NCBI GenBank assembly: GCA_937911865.1
Contig: CALDSK010000142.1
Coordinates: 1-39,196, forward strand
Reading direction: 5' to 3'
DNA length: 39,196 nt
Origin: an uncultured Synechococcus sp.
Lineage (GTDB): Bacteria > Cyanobacteriota > Cyanobacteriia > Phormidesmidales > Phormidesmidaceae
Below the pieces are notes generated by a model that saw only the letters and a list, made by a program, of their open reading frames with translations, was not told where the DNA came from and ran no database searches. Shown here piece by piece: positions 24,822 through 34,723 of the stretch. The translations under genes were made by a program, and so were the position numbers. Positions within the stretch are counted from its first letter, which is position 1; each line of letters begins with the position of its first letter.

Positions 24822-27110
24822 ATGGTTACGACTCCACTTAAATCATCCAGCTCAGCGCCAAAAGAGAAAGAGAACTTAGCTCCCCTGTCCGCTTGGAATG
24901 GCTTTGTATCTGATGCTTGGCGTGATCGCATTGACGTCCGCGATTTTATTCAGCGCAACTACACGCCTTATACAGGCGATCGCACGTTTCTCACCGAAGC
25001 TACTCCTCGCACCGAGCAGCTGTGGGCGCAGATTTCTGTCCTCATGAAGCAGGAGCGCGAACGAGGCATCCTTGACACTGATACTGCGGTGCCAACGGGG
25101 ATTACGGCCCACGCTGCAGGCTATGTCGATGCTGGGCTAGAGCAAATTGTTGGATTGCAGACCGATCAGCCGCTGAAGCGAGCCATTATGCCCTTAGGGG
25201 GCATTCGGGTGGTAGAGAAATCTCTTGAAGCCTATGGCTACAAGATTGATCCGGCGCTCCATGAGATTTTTACAAAGTATCGCAAAACCCACAACGACGG
25301 TGTCTTTGACGCCTATACGCCCGAGATGCGGCTGGCGCGGCATGCGGGCATTATTACCGGCCTGCCCGATGCTTACGGTCGAGGTCGCATTATTGGTGAC
25401 TATCGGCGAGTTGCGCTGTACGGCATTGACAGACTGGTTGCTGATAAACAAGCGCAGCTGGCTGAAACCAATGCGGCGGTGATGTCTGAGACGGTAGTGC
25501 GCGATCGCGAAGAAATAAACGAACAAATTCGCGCCCTTAAAGAGCTACAGGCTATGGCCGCTACCTACGGCCTAGACATTAGTCAGCCCGCTGTGAATGC
25601 CAAAGAAGCCATTCAGTGGACCTACTTCGGCTATCTCGGAGCGATTAAAGAACAGAACGGCGCGGCGATGTCTTTTGGCCGCATTTCTACCTTTGTCGAT
25701 ATTTATATCGAGCGAGATCTACGCAATGGCACCCTCACCGAGGCGGCCGCTCAAGAGCTGATTGACCATTTGGTGATTAAGCTTAGAATGGTTCGCTTTT
25801 TGCGTGCACCTGCCTACAACGAACTCTTTTCTGGCGATCCGGTTTGGGTAACAGAATCCATTGGCGGTATGGGTGAAGACGGTCGTCCGCTGGTGAGTAA
25901 GTCTAGCTTCCGCTTTTTACAGACGCTCTACAACCTGGGACCCGCCCCAGAGCCCAACTTGACCGTGCTGTGGTCTGAGCAAATGCCCGCTGCGTTCAAG
26001 CAGTTCTGCGCGCAGGTCTCTATCGACACTAGCTCTATTCAGTACGAGAACGACGACCTGATGCGCCCAATTTACGGCGATGACTACGGCATTGCCTGCT
26101 GCGTCTCGGCCATGCGCATCGGTAAGCAAATGCAGTTCTTTGGGGCGCGGGTGAATTTGGCCAAATCCCTACTCTACGCTATCAACGGCGGCAAAGACGA
26201 GAAGTCTGGGCAGCAGGTTGGCCCGGCTACAGAGCCGATCACAGCAGATCTGTTGGATTACGACGAGGTGATGGCCAAGTTTGACCCCACGTTGAGCTGG
26301 CTGGCCAATCTATATGTGAACACGCTCAATGTGATTCACTTTATGCACGATAAGTACTGCTACGAGCGGTTGGAGATGGCTCTCCACGACCGTGAAGTGT
26401 TCCGCACGATGGCCTGTGGCATTGCGGGACTCTCGGTAGTAGGAGACGCGCTCTCTGCGATTAAGCACAGCTCAGTGAAAGTTGTTCGTAACGAAGACGG
26501 GCTGGCCGTTGATTATGAAATTGAAGGAGACTTTCCTAAATTTGGCAACAACGACGAGCGAGTGGATAGCATTACCGCCGATCTCGTCAGCCGCTTTATG
26601 AACAAAGTTCGTCAGTGTCCTACCTATCGCAATGCGACGCCGACCCAGTCGATTTTGACCATTACGTCTAATGTGGTTTACGGCAAGAAAACGGGCAATA
26701 CGCCGGACGGTCGCAAAGCGGGTGAGCCGTTTGGACCCGGCGCAAATCCTATGCATGGGCGAGATACTAAAGGTGCGATCGCTGCTTGTGAATCTGTTGC
26801 AAAACTTCCCTATGACGATGCTCAAGACGGCATTTCTTTCACCTTCTCGATTGTGCCGCAAGCGCTAGGTAAGCAAAACGATGAGCAGGTAAACAACCTG
26901 GTTGGCCTGCTAGACGGGTACTTCCACAACACTGGCCACCATATCAACATCAACGTGCTCAACCGAGACACGCTGCTAGATGCGATGGACCACCCAGAGG
27001 CGTACCCTCAGCTCACCATTCGAGTTTCAGGCTACGCGGTGAACTTTATTAAGCTCACCCGCGAACAGCAGCTTGATGTGATCAATCGGACGTTCCATGA
27101 GCGGTTCTAA
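24822..27110 (+). CDS. pflB: Pyruvate formate-lyase (glycyl radical enzyme)
   Basis: A 762-residue formate C-acetyltransferase: pyruvate + CoA to acetyl-CoA + formate. The active-site cysteine pair C426-C427 lies in [27 protein letters not shown]. The glycyl-radical loop RVSGYAVNF has Gly737 near the C-terminus, preceded by the [17 protein letters not shown] segment typical of true PFL rather than diol dehydratases. ATG 24822 has AGGTAGG about 6 bp upstream. It overlaps pflA by 14 bp, so activase synthesis is translationally coupled. The radical is destroyed by O2, so the enzyme can work only in anoxic cells, for example at night or during nitrogen fixation. Upstream adhE consumes its acetyl-CoA. 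Confidence 0.97.
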   Translation: MVTTPLKSSSSAPKEKENLAPLSAWNGFVSDAWRDRIDVRDFIQRNYTPYTGDRTFLTEATPRTEQLWAQISVLMKQERERGILDTDTAVPTGITAHAAGYVDAGLEQIVGLQTDQPLKRAIMPLGGIRVVEKSLEAYGYKIDPALHEIFTKYRKTHNDGVFDAYTPEMRLARHAGIITGLPDAYGRGRIIGDYRRVALYGIDRLVADKQAQLAETNAAVMSETVVRDREEINEQIRALKELQAMAATYGLDISQPAVNAKEAIQWTYFGYLGAIKEQNGAAMSFGRISTFVDIYIERDLRNGTLTEAAAQELIDHLVIKLRMVRFLRAPAYNELFSGDPVWVTESIGGMGEDGRPLVSKSSFRFLQTLYNLGPAPEPNLTVLWSEQMPAAFKQFCAQVSIDTSSIQYENDDLMRPIYGDDYGIACCVSAMRIGKQMQFFGARVNLAKSLLYAINGGKDEKSGQQVGPATEPITADLLDYDEVMAKFDPTLSWLANLYVNTLNVIHFMHDKYCYERLEMALHDREVFRTMACGIAGLSVVGDALSAIKHSSVKVVRNEDGLAVDYEIEGDFPKFGNNDERVDSITADLVSRFMNKVRQCPTYRNATPTQSILTITSNVVYGKKTGNTPDGRKAGEPFGPGANPMHGRDTKGAIAACESVAKLPYDDAQDGISFTFSIVPQALGKQNDEQVNNLVGLLDGYFHNTGHHININVLNRDTLLDAMDHPEAYPQLTIRVSGYAVNFIKLTREQQLDVINRTFHERF

Positions 27111-27882
27111 TCAAGTCGCTCAGTCAGCATCCCCTGTGGATGTTGTTCAGAGCGGCCGAAGCGGTCGAATTCATTCCATCGAAACCTGCGGCACCGTAGA
27201 CGGGCCGGGTATTCGGTTTGTGATTTTTACTCAGGGCTGTCTCCTACGATGTCAGTACTGTCACAACCCGGATACCCGTGACCCAGACGGGGGAGTGCAG
27301 GTGACGGTGGATGAATTGATGCGAGAGATTGAAAAATATCGCACCTACATGGCGTCATCCGGTGGCGGCGTGACGATTTCAGGTGGAGAGCCACTGTTGC
27401 AGCCTGAGTTTGTTAGAGAGATTTTTCGGCGCTGTCAAGCGGTGGGTATTCACACAGCTTTAGACACCTCCGGATTCCCGGACTTTGAGCGTTCAAAGCC
27501 GGTTCTAGACCATACCGATCTAGTTTTGTTGGATATCAAGTCCTTTGATTTTGAAACCTATCACCGGGTGACGCATGTGGCGATTGAGCCAACCCTACAC
27601 TTTGCGAAGCACCTAAGCGAGATTCACAAGCCGATGTGGATTCGCTTTGTGCTGGTGCCAGGACTCACCGATGCACCGGATAATGTTGCAGGGGTCGCGA
27701 AATTTGCTAGCGGTCTCAGTTCTGTTGAAAGAGTAGACGTTTTGCCATTTCATCAGATGGCTGCTTACAAGTGGGAGATGATGGGCTACGACTACGCCCT
27801 GAAGGAGACGCCGACACCAACAGATAAGCAGGTTCAGCGGGCGATTGATATTTTTGCTCAATATGGTTTGAACGCAAGGTAA
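27097..27882 (+). CDS. pflA: Pyruvate formate-lyase-activating enzyme (radical SAM)
   Basis: A 261-residue radical-SAM activase that installs the glycyl radical on PflB. The 4Fe-4S motif CxxxCxxC is at C48, C52 and C55 ([17 protein letters not shown]), preceded by the family signature [18 protein letters not shown]. The SAM-binding GGE motif is [11 protein letters not shown], and ALDTSGF and DIKSFD follow. The start lies within the last codons of pflB (14-bp overlap). The last four codons including the stop are duplicated exactly (27871-27894). Length and motif order are ordinary for PflA. A hairpin about 170 bp downstream may end the adhE-pflBA transcript. Confidence 0.97.
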   Translation: MSGSNQVAQSASPVDVVQSGRSGRIHSIETCGTVDGPGIRFVIFTQGCLLRCQYCHNPDTRDPDGGVQVTVDELMREIEKYRTYMASSGGGVTISGGEPLLQPEFVREIFRRCQAVGIHTALDTSGFPDFERSKPVLDHTDLVLLDIKSFDFETYHRVTHVAIEPTLHFAKHLSEIHKPMWIRFVLVPGLTDAPDNVAGVAKFASGLSSVERVDVLPFHQMAAYKWEMMGYDYALKETPTPTDKQVQRAIDIFAQYGLNAR

Positions 27883-27894
27883 AACGCAAGGTAA
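27871..27894. repeat. 12-bp tandem duplication including the pflA stop codon
   Basis: AACGCAAGGTAA is repeated exactly (27871-27882, 27883-27894). Both copies end in an in-frame TAA. Confidence 0.85.
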
Positions 27895-27999
27895 TAAGAA
27901 TTCGTTTCAGAGAGCTACTCACGTCGCGAAAGCTTACCAGGCTACGTTTGCTATATCGCTTTCGACACTTGGCTCTACACATTTCCGATGAGTGAAAGC

Positions 28000-28035
28000 C
28001 TTGTGGCACATCTTGTGGCATATCTTGTGGCACAT
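28000..28035. repeat. Three-fold 12-bp tandem repeat
   Basis: CTTGTGGCACAT occurs three times (28000-28011, 28012-28023 with one change, 28024-28035) in the pflA/xfp gap. Confidence 0.88.
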
Positions 28036-28049
28036 AGAGCTAAGTGATC

Positions 28050-28079
28050 AGCCATGGCCAAATGCATCCGGCCATGGCT
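28050..28079 (+). terminator. Hairpin possibly ending the adhE-pflBA transcript
   Basis: AGCCATGGCC (28050-28059) pairs perfectly with GGCCATGGCT (28070-28079) over a 10-nt loop. There is no U-tract, so terminator function is only a possibility. Confidence 0.4.
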
Positions 28080-28100
28080 ATACAGGGTTATCCTCAAAAA

Positions 28101-28129
28101 AATCCCCTTGGTTTGGCGCCAAGGGGATT
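28101..28129 (-). terminator. Rho-independent terminator of xfp
   Basis: An 11-bp perfect stem AATCCCCTTGG/CCAAGGGGATT with a 7-nt loop is followed on the minus strand by a T-run (28096-28102). It lies about 54 bp past the phosphoketolase stop. Confidence 0.92.
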
Positions 28130-28182
28130 AGCTTCTTCGAGAGGAATTCAAGTTCTATCCGACTTCTACAAGTCAAGAAATT

Positions 28183-30591
28183 TTAGAACGGCCACTGCCA
28201 GTTCACCAGTTCGTCTTTGTCTTTCCCATGCTCAACGGCGTAGTTCAAATTTTCAGTAATGGCATCTTTCATTCTCTCTTTTACATGCCCTGCGGCTGCA
28301 CCTAGCTCAGGTACCCGGTCAATCGCATCAATCACTAGGCTATAGCGATCAATTTGATTGCGCATGGCCAGCTCTAGTGGCGTGTTGATGTTGCCTTTCT
28401 CTTTGTAGCCTCTTACGTGGATTCTCTCTTGGGCCGTGCGAGAATACGTGAGCTTGTGGATAAGCCAGGGATAACCGTGGAAGTTGAAAATAATCGGTTT
28501 ATCTGCGGTGAACAGCGTGTTGAAGTCTCTGTCTGAAAGCCCGTGAGAATGATCTTTGGGGTTTATCAATTTGTACAAATCCACCACATTGATAAACCGC
28601 ACTTTGAGGCTGGGAAACTCTTCTCTTAAAATAGCGGTGGCTGCGAGTGCTTCCATTGTCGGAATATCGCCGCAGCAGGCCATGACCAAATCAGGATTGC
28701 TCGGCTCGTCATCTCTAGCGTCATTGCTGGCCCACTCCCAAATGCCCAGGCCTTTAGTACAGTGCTGAACTGCCTGTTCCATGGTCAGATACTGTAAATG
28801 TACCTGCTTGTCGGCCACGATGACATTCACATAGTCGGTACTGCGTAAACAGTGATCGGCGACCGATAGCAGGCAGTTGGCATCAGGCGGCAAATAGATG
28901 CGAGTCACGTCCGGGCTCTTGTTGGTCACTAGGTCGATAAAGCCTGGATCTTGATGGCTAAATCCGTTGTGATCCTGTCGCCAGACGGTAGAAGACAGCA
29001 TGATGTTCAAGGAAGAGACTGGGGCGCGCCAAGACACTTCTTTTTTACAGATGTCTAACCATTTAGCATGCTGGTTAAACATTGAATCGATCACATGTGC
29101 AAAGGCCTCGTAGGTGTGAAAGAATCCGTGGCGACCGGTTAACAGATACCCTTCTAACCATCCCTGTAGCGTATGTTCACTGAGCATTTCCATCACCCGC
29201 CCATCGCGGGAGAGTTCTCCCCCGTCGGCATCTTCGGGGAGATAGTCAGCCATCCATGTTTTTTTGGTGGCCTCGTACACATCGCTGAGCCGATTAGAGG
29301 CGGTTTCATCCGGGCCAAATAGACGAAAGTTCGTCATATTGTTGGCCATAATGTCTCGCAAAAGCTTGCCTAAGACTCTCGTATTACCGGTTCTATGGGT
29401 GGCGGGTTTTTCAACCGCGATCGCATACTCTCGGAAGTCAGGCATTTTGAGGGCTTTGCGCAAACGTCCTCCGTTGGCGTATGGATTTGCACTCATGCGC
29501 TGATGGCCGGTCGGTGCAAGCTGTTTTAGCTCAGGAATCAAGGTGCCGTTGTCATCGAATAGCTCCTCAGGCCGGTAGCTGCGCATCCAGTCTTCTAGGA
29601 TTTTGAGATGGCCTTCGCTTTCCATACTGCCCATGGGCACCTGGTGCGATCGCCACAGTCCTTCAACCTTGTGCCCATCCACATCTTTAGGTCCGGTCCA
29701 TCCTTTGGGCGATCGCAGTACAATCATCGGCCAAAAAGGACGCTCGGGCGGCTCATCAGAGTTTCTAGCTTTGGCTTGAATGGCTCGAATTTCGCTAATG
29801 CATTCTTCCATGGCCGTCGCCATTCTGGCATGCATTGTTTCAGGGTCATCGCCTTCAACAAAGTAGGGCTGATATCCGTAGCCTTCAAAGAGACTGTTGA
29901 TCTCGCGGTGAGAAATCCGCGACAAAATGGTTGGGTTAGCAATTTTATAGCCATTCAAGTGCAGAATGGGCAGTACTGCACCGTCTCTTTTGGGATTGAG
30001 AAACTTGTTGGAGTGCCACGACGTTGCTAGCGGCCCTGTCTCGGCCTCACCGTCGCCGATGGCTACTACCGTAATCAAATCGGGGGCATCTAGCACTGAG
30101 CCGTAAGCATGAGAAAGGCTATAGCCCAGTTCTCCGCCCTCGTGAATAGATCCCGGTGTTTCGGGCGTGCAGTGACTGCCAATATGCCCTGGAAAAGAGA
30201 ACTGCTTAAAGAATTTCTTGAGTCCCGCTTCGTCTTCGCTTTTATCGGGATACACCTCTGAATAAGTGCCTTCTAAATAAACCGGACCCAAAATACCAGG
30301 CGCCCCATGCCCCGGCCCGGCCATAAAGATGGCATTGAGATCGTACTTTTTGATCAGGCGATTGAGGTGGATGTATATGAAGCTCAGCCCCGGGCTAGTA
30401 CCCCAATGGCCCAGCAGCCGCGGCTTTAGATGTTCGAGATTCAAAGGCTCCTTGAGCAGGGGATTATCCTTGAGATAAATCATGCCAACGGACAGGTAGT
30501 TACAGGCCCGCCAGTAGGCGTGCATGTTCTGCAGCTCTTCTGATCTTACAGTCGTAATAGGCGCGTGAGATTGCGTGGTGGATACTGTCAT
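28183..30591 (-). CDS. xfp: Phosphoketolase
   Basis: An 802-residue thiamine-diphosphate phosphoketolase that splits xylulose-5-P (and often fructose-6-P) into acetyl-P and glyceraldehyde-3-P (or erythrose-4-P). Diagnostic blocks are [63 protein letters not shown] and the ThDP/Mg site [19 protein letters not shown]. The C-terminal half carries [13 protein letters not shown] and [12 protein letters not shown]. The frame is open upstream to 30696, but the ATG at 30591 (MTVSTTQSH) gives the standard length of about 800. It converges with pflA. Acetyl-P could become acetate or acetyl-CoA, but no ackA or pta is in the window. It supplies a carbon-conserving branch parallel to Pyk/PFL. Confidence 0.96.
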   Translation of the reverse strand: MTVSTTQSHAPITTVRSEELQNMHAYWRACNYLSVGMIYLKDNPLLKEPLNLEHLKPRLLGHWGTSPGLSFIYIHLNRLIKKYDLNAIFMAGPGHGAPGILGPVYLEGTYSEVYPDKSEDEAGLKKFFKQFSFPGHIGSHCTPETPGSIHEGGELGYSLSHAYGSVLDAPDLITVVAIGDGEAETGPLATSWHSNKFLNPKRDGAVLPILHLNGYKIANPTILSRISHREINSLFEGYGYQPYFVEGDDPETMHARMATAMEECISEIRAIQAKARNSDEPPERPFWPMIVLRSPKGWTGPKDVDGHKVEGLWRSHQVPMGSMESEGHLKILEDWMRSYRPEELFDDNGTLIPELKQLAPTGHQRMSANPYANGGRLRKALKMPDFREYAIAVEKPATHRTGNTRVLGKLLRDIMANNMTNFRLFGPDETASNRLSDVYEATKKTWMADYLPEDADGGELSRDGRVMEMLSEHTLQGWLEGYLLTGRHGFFHTYEAFAHVIDSMFNQHAKWLDICKKEVSWRAPVSSLNIMLSSTVWRQDHNGFSHQDPGFIDLVTNKSPDVTRIYLPPDANCLLSVADHCLRSTDYVNVIVADKQVHLQYLTMEQAVQHCTKGLGIWEWASNDARDDEPSNPDLVMACCGDIPTMEALAATAILREEFPSLKVRFINVVDLYKLINPKDHSHGLSDRDFNTLFTADKPIIFNFHGYPWLIHKLTYSRTAQERIHVRGYKEKGNINTPLELAMRNQIDRYSLVIDAIDRVPELGAAAGHVKERMKDAITENLNYAVEHGKDKDELVNWQWPF

Positions 30592-30741
30592 GAAAACTTT
30601 TGTTAGATAGTACTGAATCGAATCAGCTGAGAAAATGGCAAGATGCTGACGCGATTGATCTGTTGATTCACGTTTACAGCAAGACGCTAAATGCATTTAG
30701 CGTCTTTGCTAAGGGAGCTGCGTTCAACTAACAGCCTGGTG

Positions 30742-30826
30742 GCCCTCACTTTAAGTCCCTCTTCCACAGAAGAGGGACTTTTAATCTAGTTTCCTTTCCT
30801 TCGGAAGAAGGCTAGGGAGAGGGCGA
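30742..30826. repeat. Foldback repeat element with nested hairpins
   Basis: The ends GCCCTC (30742-30747) and GAGGGC (30821-30826) are complementary. Inside lie a perfect 11-bp hairpin AAGTCCCTCTT/AAGAGGGACTT (30753-30763 with 30770-30780) and a second, smaller CCTTC/GAAGG hairpin (30800-30813). From memory, the layout and wording (CTCACTTTAAGTCCCTC ... AAGGCTAGGGAGAGGGC) resemble a degenerate copy of a repeat often seen between cyanobacterial genes. It may also work as a terminator. Confidence 0.6.
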
Positions 30827-31130
30827 CAGCGTTGCTGACAGAAGGGTGTTATTGAGCTGCGTTTCCCCTAGACATGTTTAGCTGTAGCTCCTCAGCAGAC
30901 ATGTTTAGCTGCAGCTCTTCAGCCAACAGCTTCTCGGCCAACAGTTTCTCAAGCAACATTTTTTAACATTGCTTTTTACAACTGCAAACTTAACAATTGG
31001 CAATCGTCTATTCTGTTACATACATGACTTTTTCTCTGTCTGTAAATAAACTATCCCTGACTTAATCAATTTGTTTCCATTCAATAACAGAGACAAAAAT
31101 AGAGATAAATTGAAGACTTTCTATAAATTT

Positions 31131-31158
31131 CTGAGGTGCTTGTTCTGAGGTGCTTGTT
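31131..31158. repeat. 14-bp perfect tandem duplication
   Basis: CTGAGGTGCTTGTT is repeated at 31131-31144 and 31145-31158, just before palindrome copy 3. Confidence 0.88.
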
Positions 31159-31176
31159 AGGACAGGCTTTGAATTT

Positions 31177-31196
31177 TGAGAATTCTAGAATTCTCA
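31177..31196. terminator. 20-bp perfect palindrome, copy 3 of the shared-core family
   Basis: TGAGAATTCTAGAATTCTCA, identical to the core of copy 1, without extended arms. It lies 10 bp past the stop of the last gene of the minus-strand nif-mod operon, so it is a likely terminator or 3'-end structure. Confidence 0.8.
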
Positions 31197-31206
31197 GTCG
31201 ACGACC

Positions 31207-31842
31207 CTAGAAAGGTTTAGCTGTTGCGCTTTCAGGCTGAAACTCATACCTGGCGCTGGGCTGCGTTTCTCCATAAAGCTGAAACGTCAGTGTGGGGGCC
31301 CCGTTGGCAGCTTGCACCTGGTGAATGCTCTCAGGTAAGAAGCTAACAATCTCGCCTGGGTTAAACATTCTTTCTCCAGCGGGTTTGATCTGGTAGGGAT
31401 TGTTCTCCGGATCGATCTGTTGCCAAAAGGTATGTTTTTCTTGCCCTTCTAGAATTGCCAAGACGCCCCAAGTCCCATGATTGTGAATAGGAGAAACAAC
31501 GCCTGGCAGCGAGAATACAGTGTGAACCGTAAGGGGATAGCCGATCTCGTCATAGAGCGTTTGAATCCCCACCCCTGTTTTTGAATGAGCAGCGGGCTTT
31601 TGAGTTTGAATCCAGTAGGAGTTTGTAACTAACTGTCGAACTCGCATCCGAATTTGGGGTAAAAGTTTCCACTCTTCTTGTTCATTGGGCGCTTGCTCTA
31701 ACAGGTCGATGATGTCGGTTAAGAAGCGGTGAAAATAGTAGCGATCGCGTACCAAACTCCACGGCTTAGCCGCAGGCCTCGGCTGACATTGTCCTGCTGC
31801 GGTAACCAACCAATCGGTAATTTCCATGGGCTTTCTCTTCAT
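31207..31842 (-). CDS. Cupin metalloenzyme, cysteine-dioxygenase-like
   Basis: A 211-residue protein of the cysteine dioxygenase/cupin superfamily. The metal ligands are H120 and H122 in the first cupin motif (SPIHNHGTWGVLAILEG) and probably H174 in the second (FLPESIHQVQAAN), equivalent to the three iron-binding histidines of cysteine dioxygenase. The N-terminal about 80 residues are helical. It probably binds Fe2+ and may oxidise a thiol such as cysteine to its sulfinate, but substrate specificity is not visible. AGAGG is 7 bp before ATG 31842. It is the last gene of the modA-modBC end of the operon (76-bp gap) and is followed by palindrome copy 3. A role in sulfur or Fe-S supply for nitrogenase is inference. 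Confidence 0.8.
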   Translation of the reverse strand: MKRKPMEITDWLVTAAGQCQPRPAAKPWSLVRDRYYFHRFLTDIIDLLEQAPNEQEEWKLLPQIRMRVRQLVTNSYWIQTQKPAAHSKTGVGIQTLYDEIGYPLTVHTVFSLPGVVSPIHNHGTWGVLAILEGQEKHTFWQQIDPENNPYQIKPAGERMFNPGEIVSFLPESIHQVQAANGAPTLTFQLYGETQPSARYEFQPESATAKPF

Positions 31843-31918
31843 GGCACCTCTCAGAAGTCTGTGTCTTTTGTTACTTCTTATTTTTCTTGTTTTTCTGGTT
31901 ACTTATGACTGCTCTTTA

Positions 31919-33850
31919 TCAATTTTCTTCTAGCAGCAGCAACCGGAGGGGATCTAGACGGACTTTCCACGGAAAAGGTTGATCCTTCAACAACAGCCAC
32001 TTTTCTTTGAAGACTTCTGCCTGCAAGTGGTAGTTTTGTTTACTGGTCGGTGGCGTATGCAGCTTTAGATATAGTGTCATTCGGTGGGGCGTCTCGCTGG
32101 TTGCAGCCAGCCAACAGCGGAAAGTATTGGGCAGTGCGGACGCATGATCAGATTGTTCATTGCCCAATACAAAAGTGATTTGATGAGCGCGGATGCCGAC
32201 TTGCGTAAGTTTTGCAGGAATCGGTTCAACGGTTTCAAGACGGCACTGCCAGTGATGGGCTTCTATGCTTCTATCGCCTAGTGCGGTGGCTGGAGAGAAG
32301 TTTTTACAGCCTGTGAGCTGAGCGACTCGAACAGTGCGAGGCTGCTCAAAAATATGGTGCTTGGGTGCATCGGTAATCGCAGTGCCACCGTCTAACACTA
32401 GCAGCTGATGACAAACCCGATAGGCTTCTTCTAAATTGTGGGTGACCAGTAGCGTGATCCCAGCGTAGCTCTGTAGCCGGGTGATGAGCAGCCGCTCAAT
32501 TTGACTGCGCAAGTGCGTATCGAGCGCAGAGAAGGGTTCGTCTAGCAGCAGGGCTTCGGGCTCGCTGGCTAGTGCTCTCGCTAATGCTACTCGCTGCTGC
32601 TGTCCGCCAGAGAGCTCGTGGGGATAGTGATGGGCTAGGGCGCTGAGTTTAACAGCGGCAAGCTGTTGAGTTACGAGCGTGTTAATGTGCTCGGAAGGCA
32701 GTCTGTGGTCCACACCAAAAGCTACGTTTTGGGCAATTGTCAGATGGGGGAATAGCGCATAGTTTTGAAAGAGAATGCCGACGTGGCGATCGCAGCTCGG
32801 TAAATTAATCCCTTTTTCTGAATCGAACAATACCCGACCGTTGAGGACGATTCGCCCTGTATCTGGTGTGTCTATTCCGGCAATGCATCTCAATATTAAG
32901 CTCTTACCGGCACCCGATGCTCCCAAAAATCCTAGCGGCTGTCGCTCAGTCGCAACAAAGTTAACGGCCAGCTTGAACCCTGGCAGCTGTTTGTAGATAC
33001 TGACTTCTAGGTAAGGTGTGAGTAGCGGAGCCGCATAGCTGACACGTTCTCTTTTTCTTCTGTGTATTCTCTGGGTTTTTCTTAGGCTTTCTTTAAGCTT
33101 GAGCGCGCCCTGGTGAAACCGACTCAAGATATCTACTTGCCCTTTCGCCTTGACTTGGACGCATCCTGGGCGCAGACGACGATTTCGATAGGCTAGAACT
33201 CTATTGACCAGCAAAATCCCGCTGAGCGATAGTCCAATCACGACGGCTGACCAAAAGGCGGCTTCTTGAAAGTCGCCCCCTTCTACAGCAAAGTAAATTG
33301 CCATAGGCAGGGTTTGCGTGCGACCTGGAATATTTCCCGCAAGCATGAGCGTAGCACCAAATTCACCCAGAGCACGGGCGAAGGCCAGCGTCAACCCTGA
33401 GAAGAGACCTGGCAGTGCCAAAGGCAGCGTGATGCGTGAGAAAACGGTGAGTTCTGACGCGCCCAGGGTTCTGGCGGCGCGCTGTAGGCTGCTGTCGATT
33501 TGCTCAAACGCACCCAGGGTCGTTTTGTACATTAACGGGAAGGCCACAACCGTCGCCGTTAGAATGGCGGCATACCAGGTGAAAACAACATTGATCTCCG
33601 CATAAGAGAATGCGAAACCGAGCGGTCCATTTTTACCTAGCAGCAGTAGCAGCAAAAAGCCCAGGACTGTTGGGGGCAGTACCATGGGTGAGAGAAACAG
33701 CCCTTCTAGAAGCGATCGCCACCGTCCTCGGTAGTGCTGCATAAAGTGGGCTGCGACAATTCCTAAAAAGCCAGTGATTGTCGTTGCGATCGCCGCTATC
33801 CGCAGAGATATCCACAAAGGAGAAAGATCTAGAAGCGAGAGGTTGGGCAT
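31919..33850 (-). CDS. modBC: Fused molybdate ABC transporter permease and ATPase
   Basis: A 643-residue fusion of ModB and ModC for high-affinity molybdate uptake. The N-terminal about 220 residues are the permease: hydrophobic helices with LSPMVLPPTVLGFLLLLLLG and the EAA-type loop RAARTLGASELTVFSRITLPLALPGLFSG. After a basic linker (about 225-280), the ATPase has Walker A GASGAGKSL, the Q-loop LFQNYALFPHLT, signature LSGGQQQRVALARAL and Walker B ALLLDEPFSALD. The C-terminal segment (about 520-643) is a divergent MOP/TOBE-like domain. ATG 33850, 4 bp after the modA stop, is preferred to the upstream TTG. ModBC fusions are known in cyanobacteria. Molybdate feeds the FeMo-cofactor, explaining its place in the nif operon. 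Confidence 0.94.
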   Translation of the reverse strand: MPNLSLLDLSPLWISLRIAAIATTITGFLGIVAAHFMQHYRGRWRSLLEGLFLSPMVLPPTVLGFLLLLLLGKNGPLGFAFSYAEINVVFTWYAAILTATVVAFPLMYKTTLGAFEQIDSSLQRAARTLGASELTVFSRITLPLALPGLFSGLTLAFARALGEFGATLMLAGNIPGRTQTLPMAIYFAVEGGDFQEAAFWSAVVIGLSLSGILLVNRVLAYRNRRLRPGCVQVKAKGQVDILSRFHQGALKLKESLRKTQRIHRRKRERVSYAAPLLTPYLEVSIYKQLPGFKLAVNFVATERQPLGFLGASGAGKSLILRCIAGIDTPDTGRIVLNGRVLFDSEKGINLPSCDRHVGILFQNYALFPHLTIAQNVAFGVDHRLPSEHINTLVTQQLAAVKLSALAHHYPHELSGGQQQRVALARALASEPEALLLDEPFSALDTHLRSQIERLLITRLQSYAGITLLVTHNLEEAYRVCHQLLVLDGGTAITDAPKHHIFEQPRTVRVAQLTGCKNFSPATALGDRSIEAHHWQCRLETVEPIPAKLTQVGIRAHQITFVLGNEQSDHASALPNTFRCWLAATSETPHRMTLYLKLHTPPTSKQNYHLQAEVFKEKWLLLKDQPFPWKVRLDPLRLLLLEEN

Positions 33851-33854
33851 AGCA

Positions 33855-34667
33855 CTACACTCTACCAAAGCTAAAGGCTTCGAAGGTCGATTGGGCGGAC
33901 TCTGTGGTCAGAAAGTCAATCCAGGTTTGGGCCGCTTTAGCGTTGGCTGTATTGTTCAATACAGCAGCCGGATACACAATCGGGGAATGCGTACTTTCAG
34001 GTACGGTTACGAGTACTTTTACTTGCTCAGAAAGGGCGGCATCGGTGGCATAGACCATTCCTAGCTCAGCGTTACCACTTTCAACGGCTGCTAGGACGTT
34101 GCGAACGTTGTTGCCAAAAACAAATTTGTCCTCCAAGAGGGCAAGTAAACCTAGCTGCTCAAACACCTGCTGTGCGTACCTTCCAGCGGGTACGCTGCGA
34201 AACTCGCCTACGGCAAAGCGGCTGATACTAGCTGTTTTGAGCTGGGCTAGGTTAGCGATCTCTTGCTGATCGGTGATCGGTGAGATCAGCACAAGGCGAT
34301 TGGTAATCACATCCTGACGAGATTCACTGGCAATCAGTGCTTTTTCTTCAAGCGTATCCATTTGCTGGGTGCCCGCCGAGAAGAAAATGTCGGCGGGTGC
34401 ACCTTGTTCGATTTGCTGTTGTAGCGAGCCAGAAGATGCAAAGTTGTAATCGACTGCAATGTTAGGATAGGCTTCGCTAAATTGAGGTGCGATCGCTTCT
34501 AGTGCATCTTGTAGGCTCGCTGCCGCAGAGACAGTCAGGGTGATCGGTGCAGTCGGTTCCGTCAGGGGTTCCCCGGTGGCTGCTAGCGGCAGACCAGTGC
34601 AGGCCGACAGTAGCCAGGAAGAGAGCAACCCGACCAAAAAAGGAGGAATAAACTGACGGCGTTTCAT
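33855..34667 (-). CDS. modA: Molybdate ABC transporter substrate-binding lipoprotein
   Basis: A 270-residue periplasmic molybdate-binding protein. The signal peptide ends in a lipobox (SSWLLSAC, Cys about residue 23), indicating a lipid anchor. The mature part begins ITLTVSAAASLQDALEAIAPQFSEAYPNIAVDYNFASSGSLQQQIEQGAPADIFFSA, the ModA signature with the oxyanion-contacting serines (AAS and ASSGSL). VESGNAELGMVYATDA and SPIVYPAAVL follow. It is directly followed by modBC (4-bp gap). Confidence 0.95.
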   Translation of the reverse strand: MKRRQFIPPFLVGLLSSWLLSACTGLPLAATGEPLTEPTAPITLTVSAAASLQDALEAIAPQFSEAYPNIAVDYNFASSGSLQQQIEQGAPADIFFSAGTQQMDTLEEKALIASESRQDVITNRLVLISPITDQQEIANLAQLKTASISRFAVGEFRSVPAGRYAQQVFEQLGLLALLEDKFVFGNNVRNVLAAVESGNAELGMVYATDAALSEQVKVLVTVPESTHSPIVYPAAVLNNTANAKAAQTWIDFLTTESAQSTFEAFSFGRV

Positions 34668-34723
34668 GAGCTAGCAGGTAGTTAGTGTAAGTACGAGCAG
34701 AAATTGGCAAGCATAAAAACACT

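Larger units (their letters stand above)
27883..28182. other. Convergent intergenic region pflA/xfp
   Basis: 300 bp between convergent genes, without a gene. It contains part of the 12-bp duplication, a three-fold 12-bp tandem repeat (28000-28035), a 10-bp perfect-stem hairpin (28050-28079) and the xfp terminator (28101-28129). Confidence 0.65.
30592..31206. other. Intergenic region between xfp and the nif-mod operon
   Basis: About 615 bp without a gene. It contains the xfp promoter region, a foldback repeat element (30742-30826), a long direct repeat with period near 33 bp around AGACATGTTTAGCTG (about 30869-30923), a 14-bp tandem duplication (31131-31158) and copy 3 of the palindrome (31177-31196). 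Confidence 0.6.

Noticed and set aside
27992..28259. Plus-strand ORFs with WHIL repeats in the pflA/xfp gap
   Set aside because: They translate the 12-bp tandem repeat and the xfp terminator hairpin, then run antisense into xfp.
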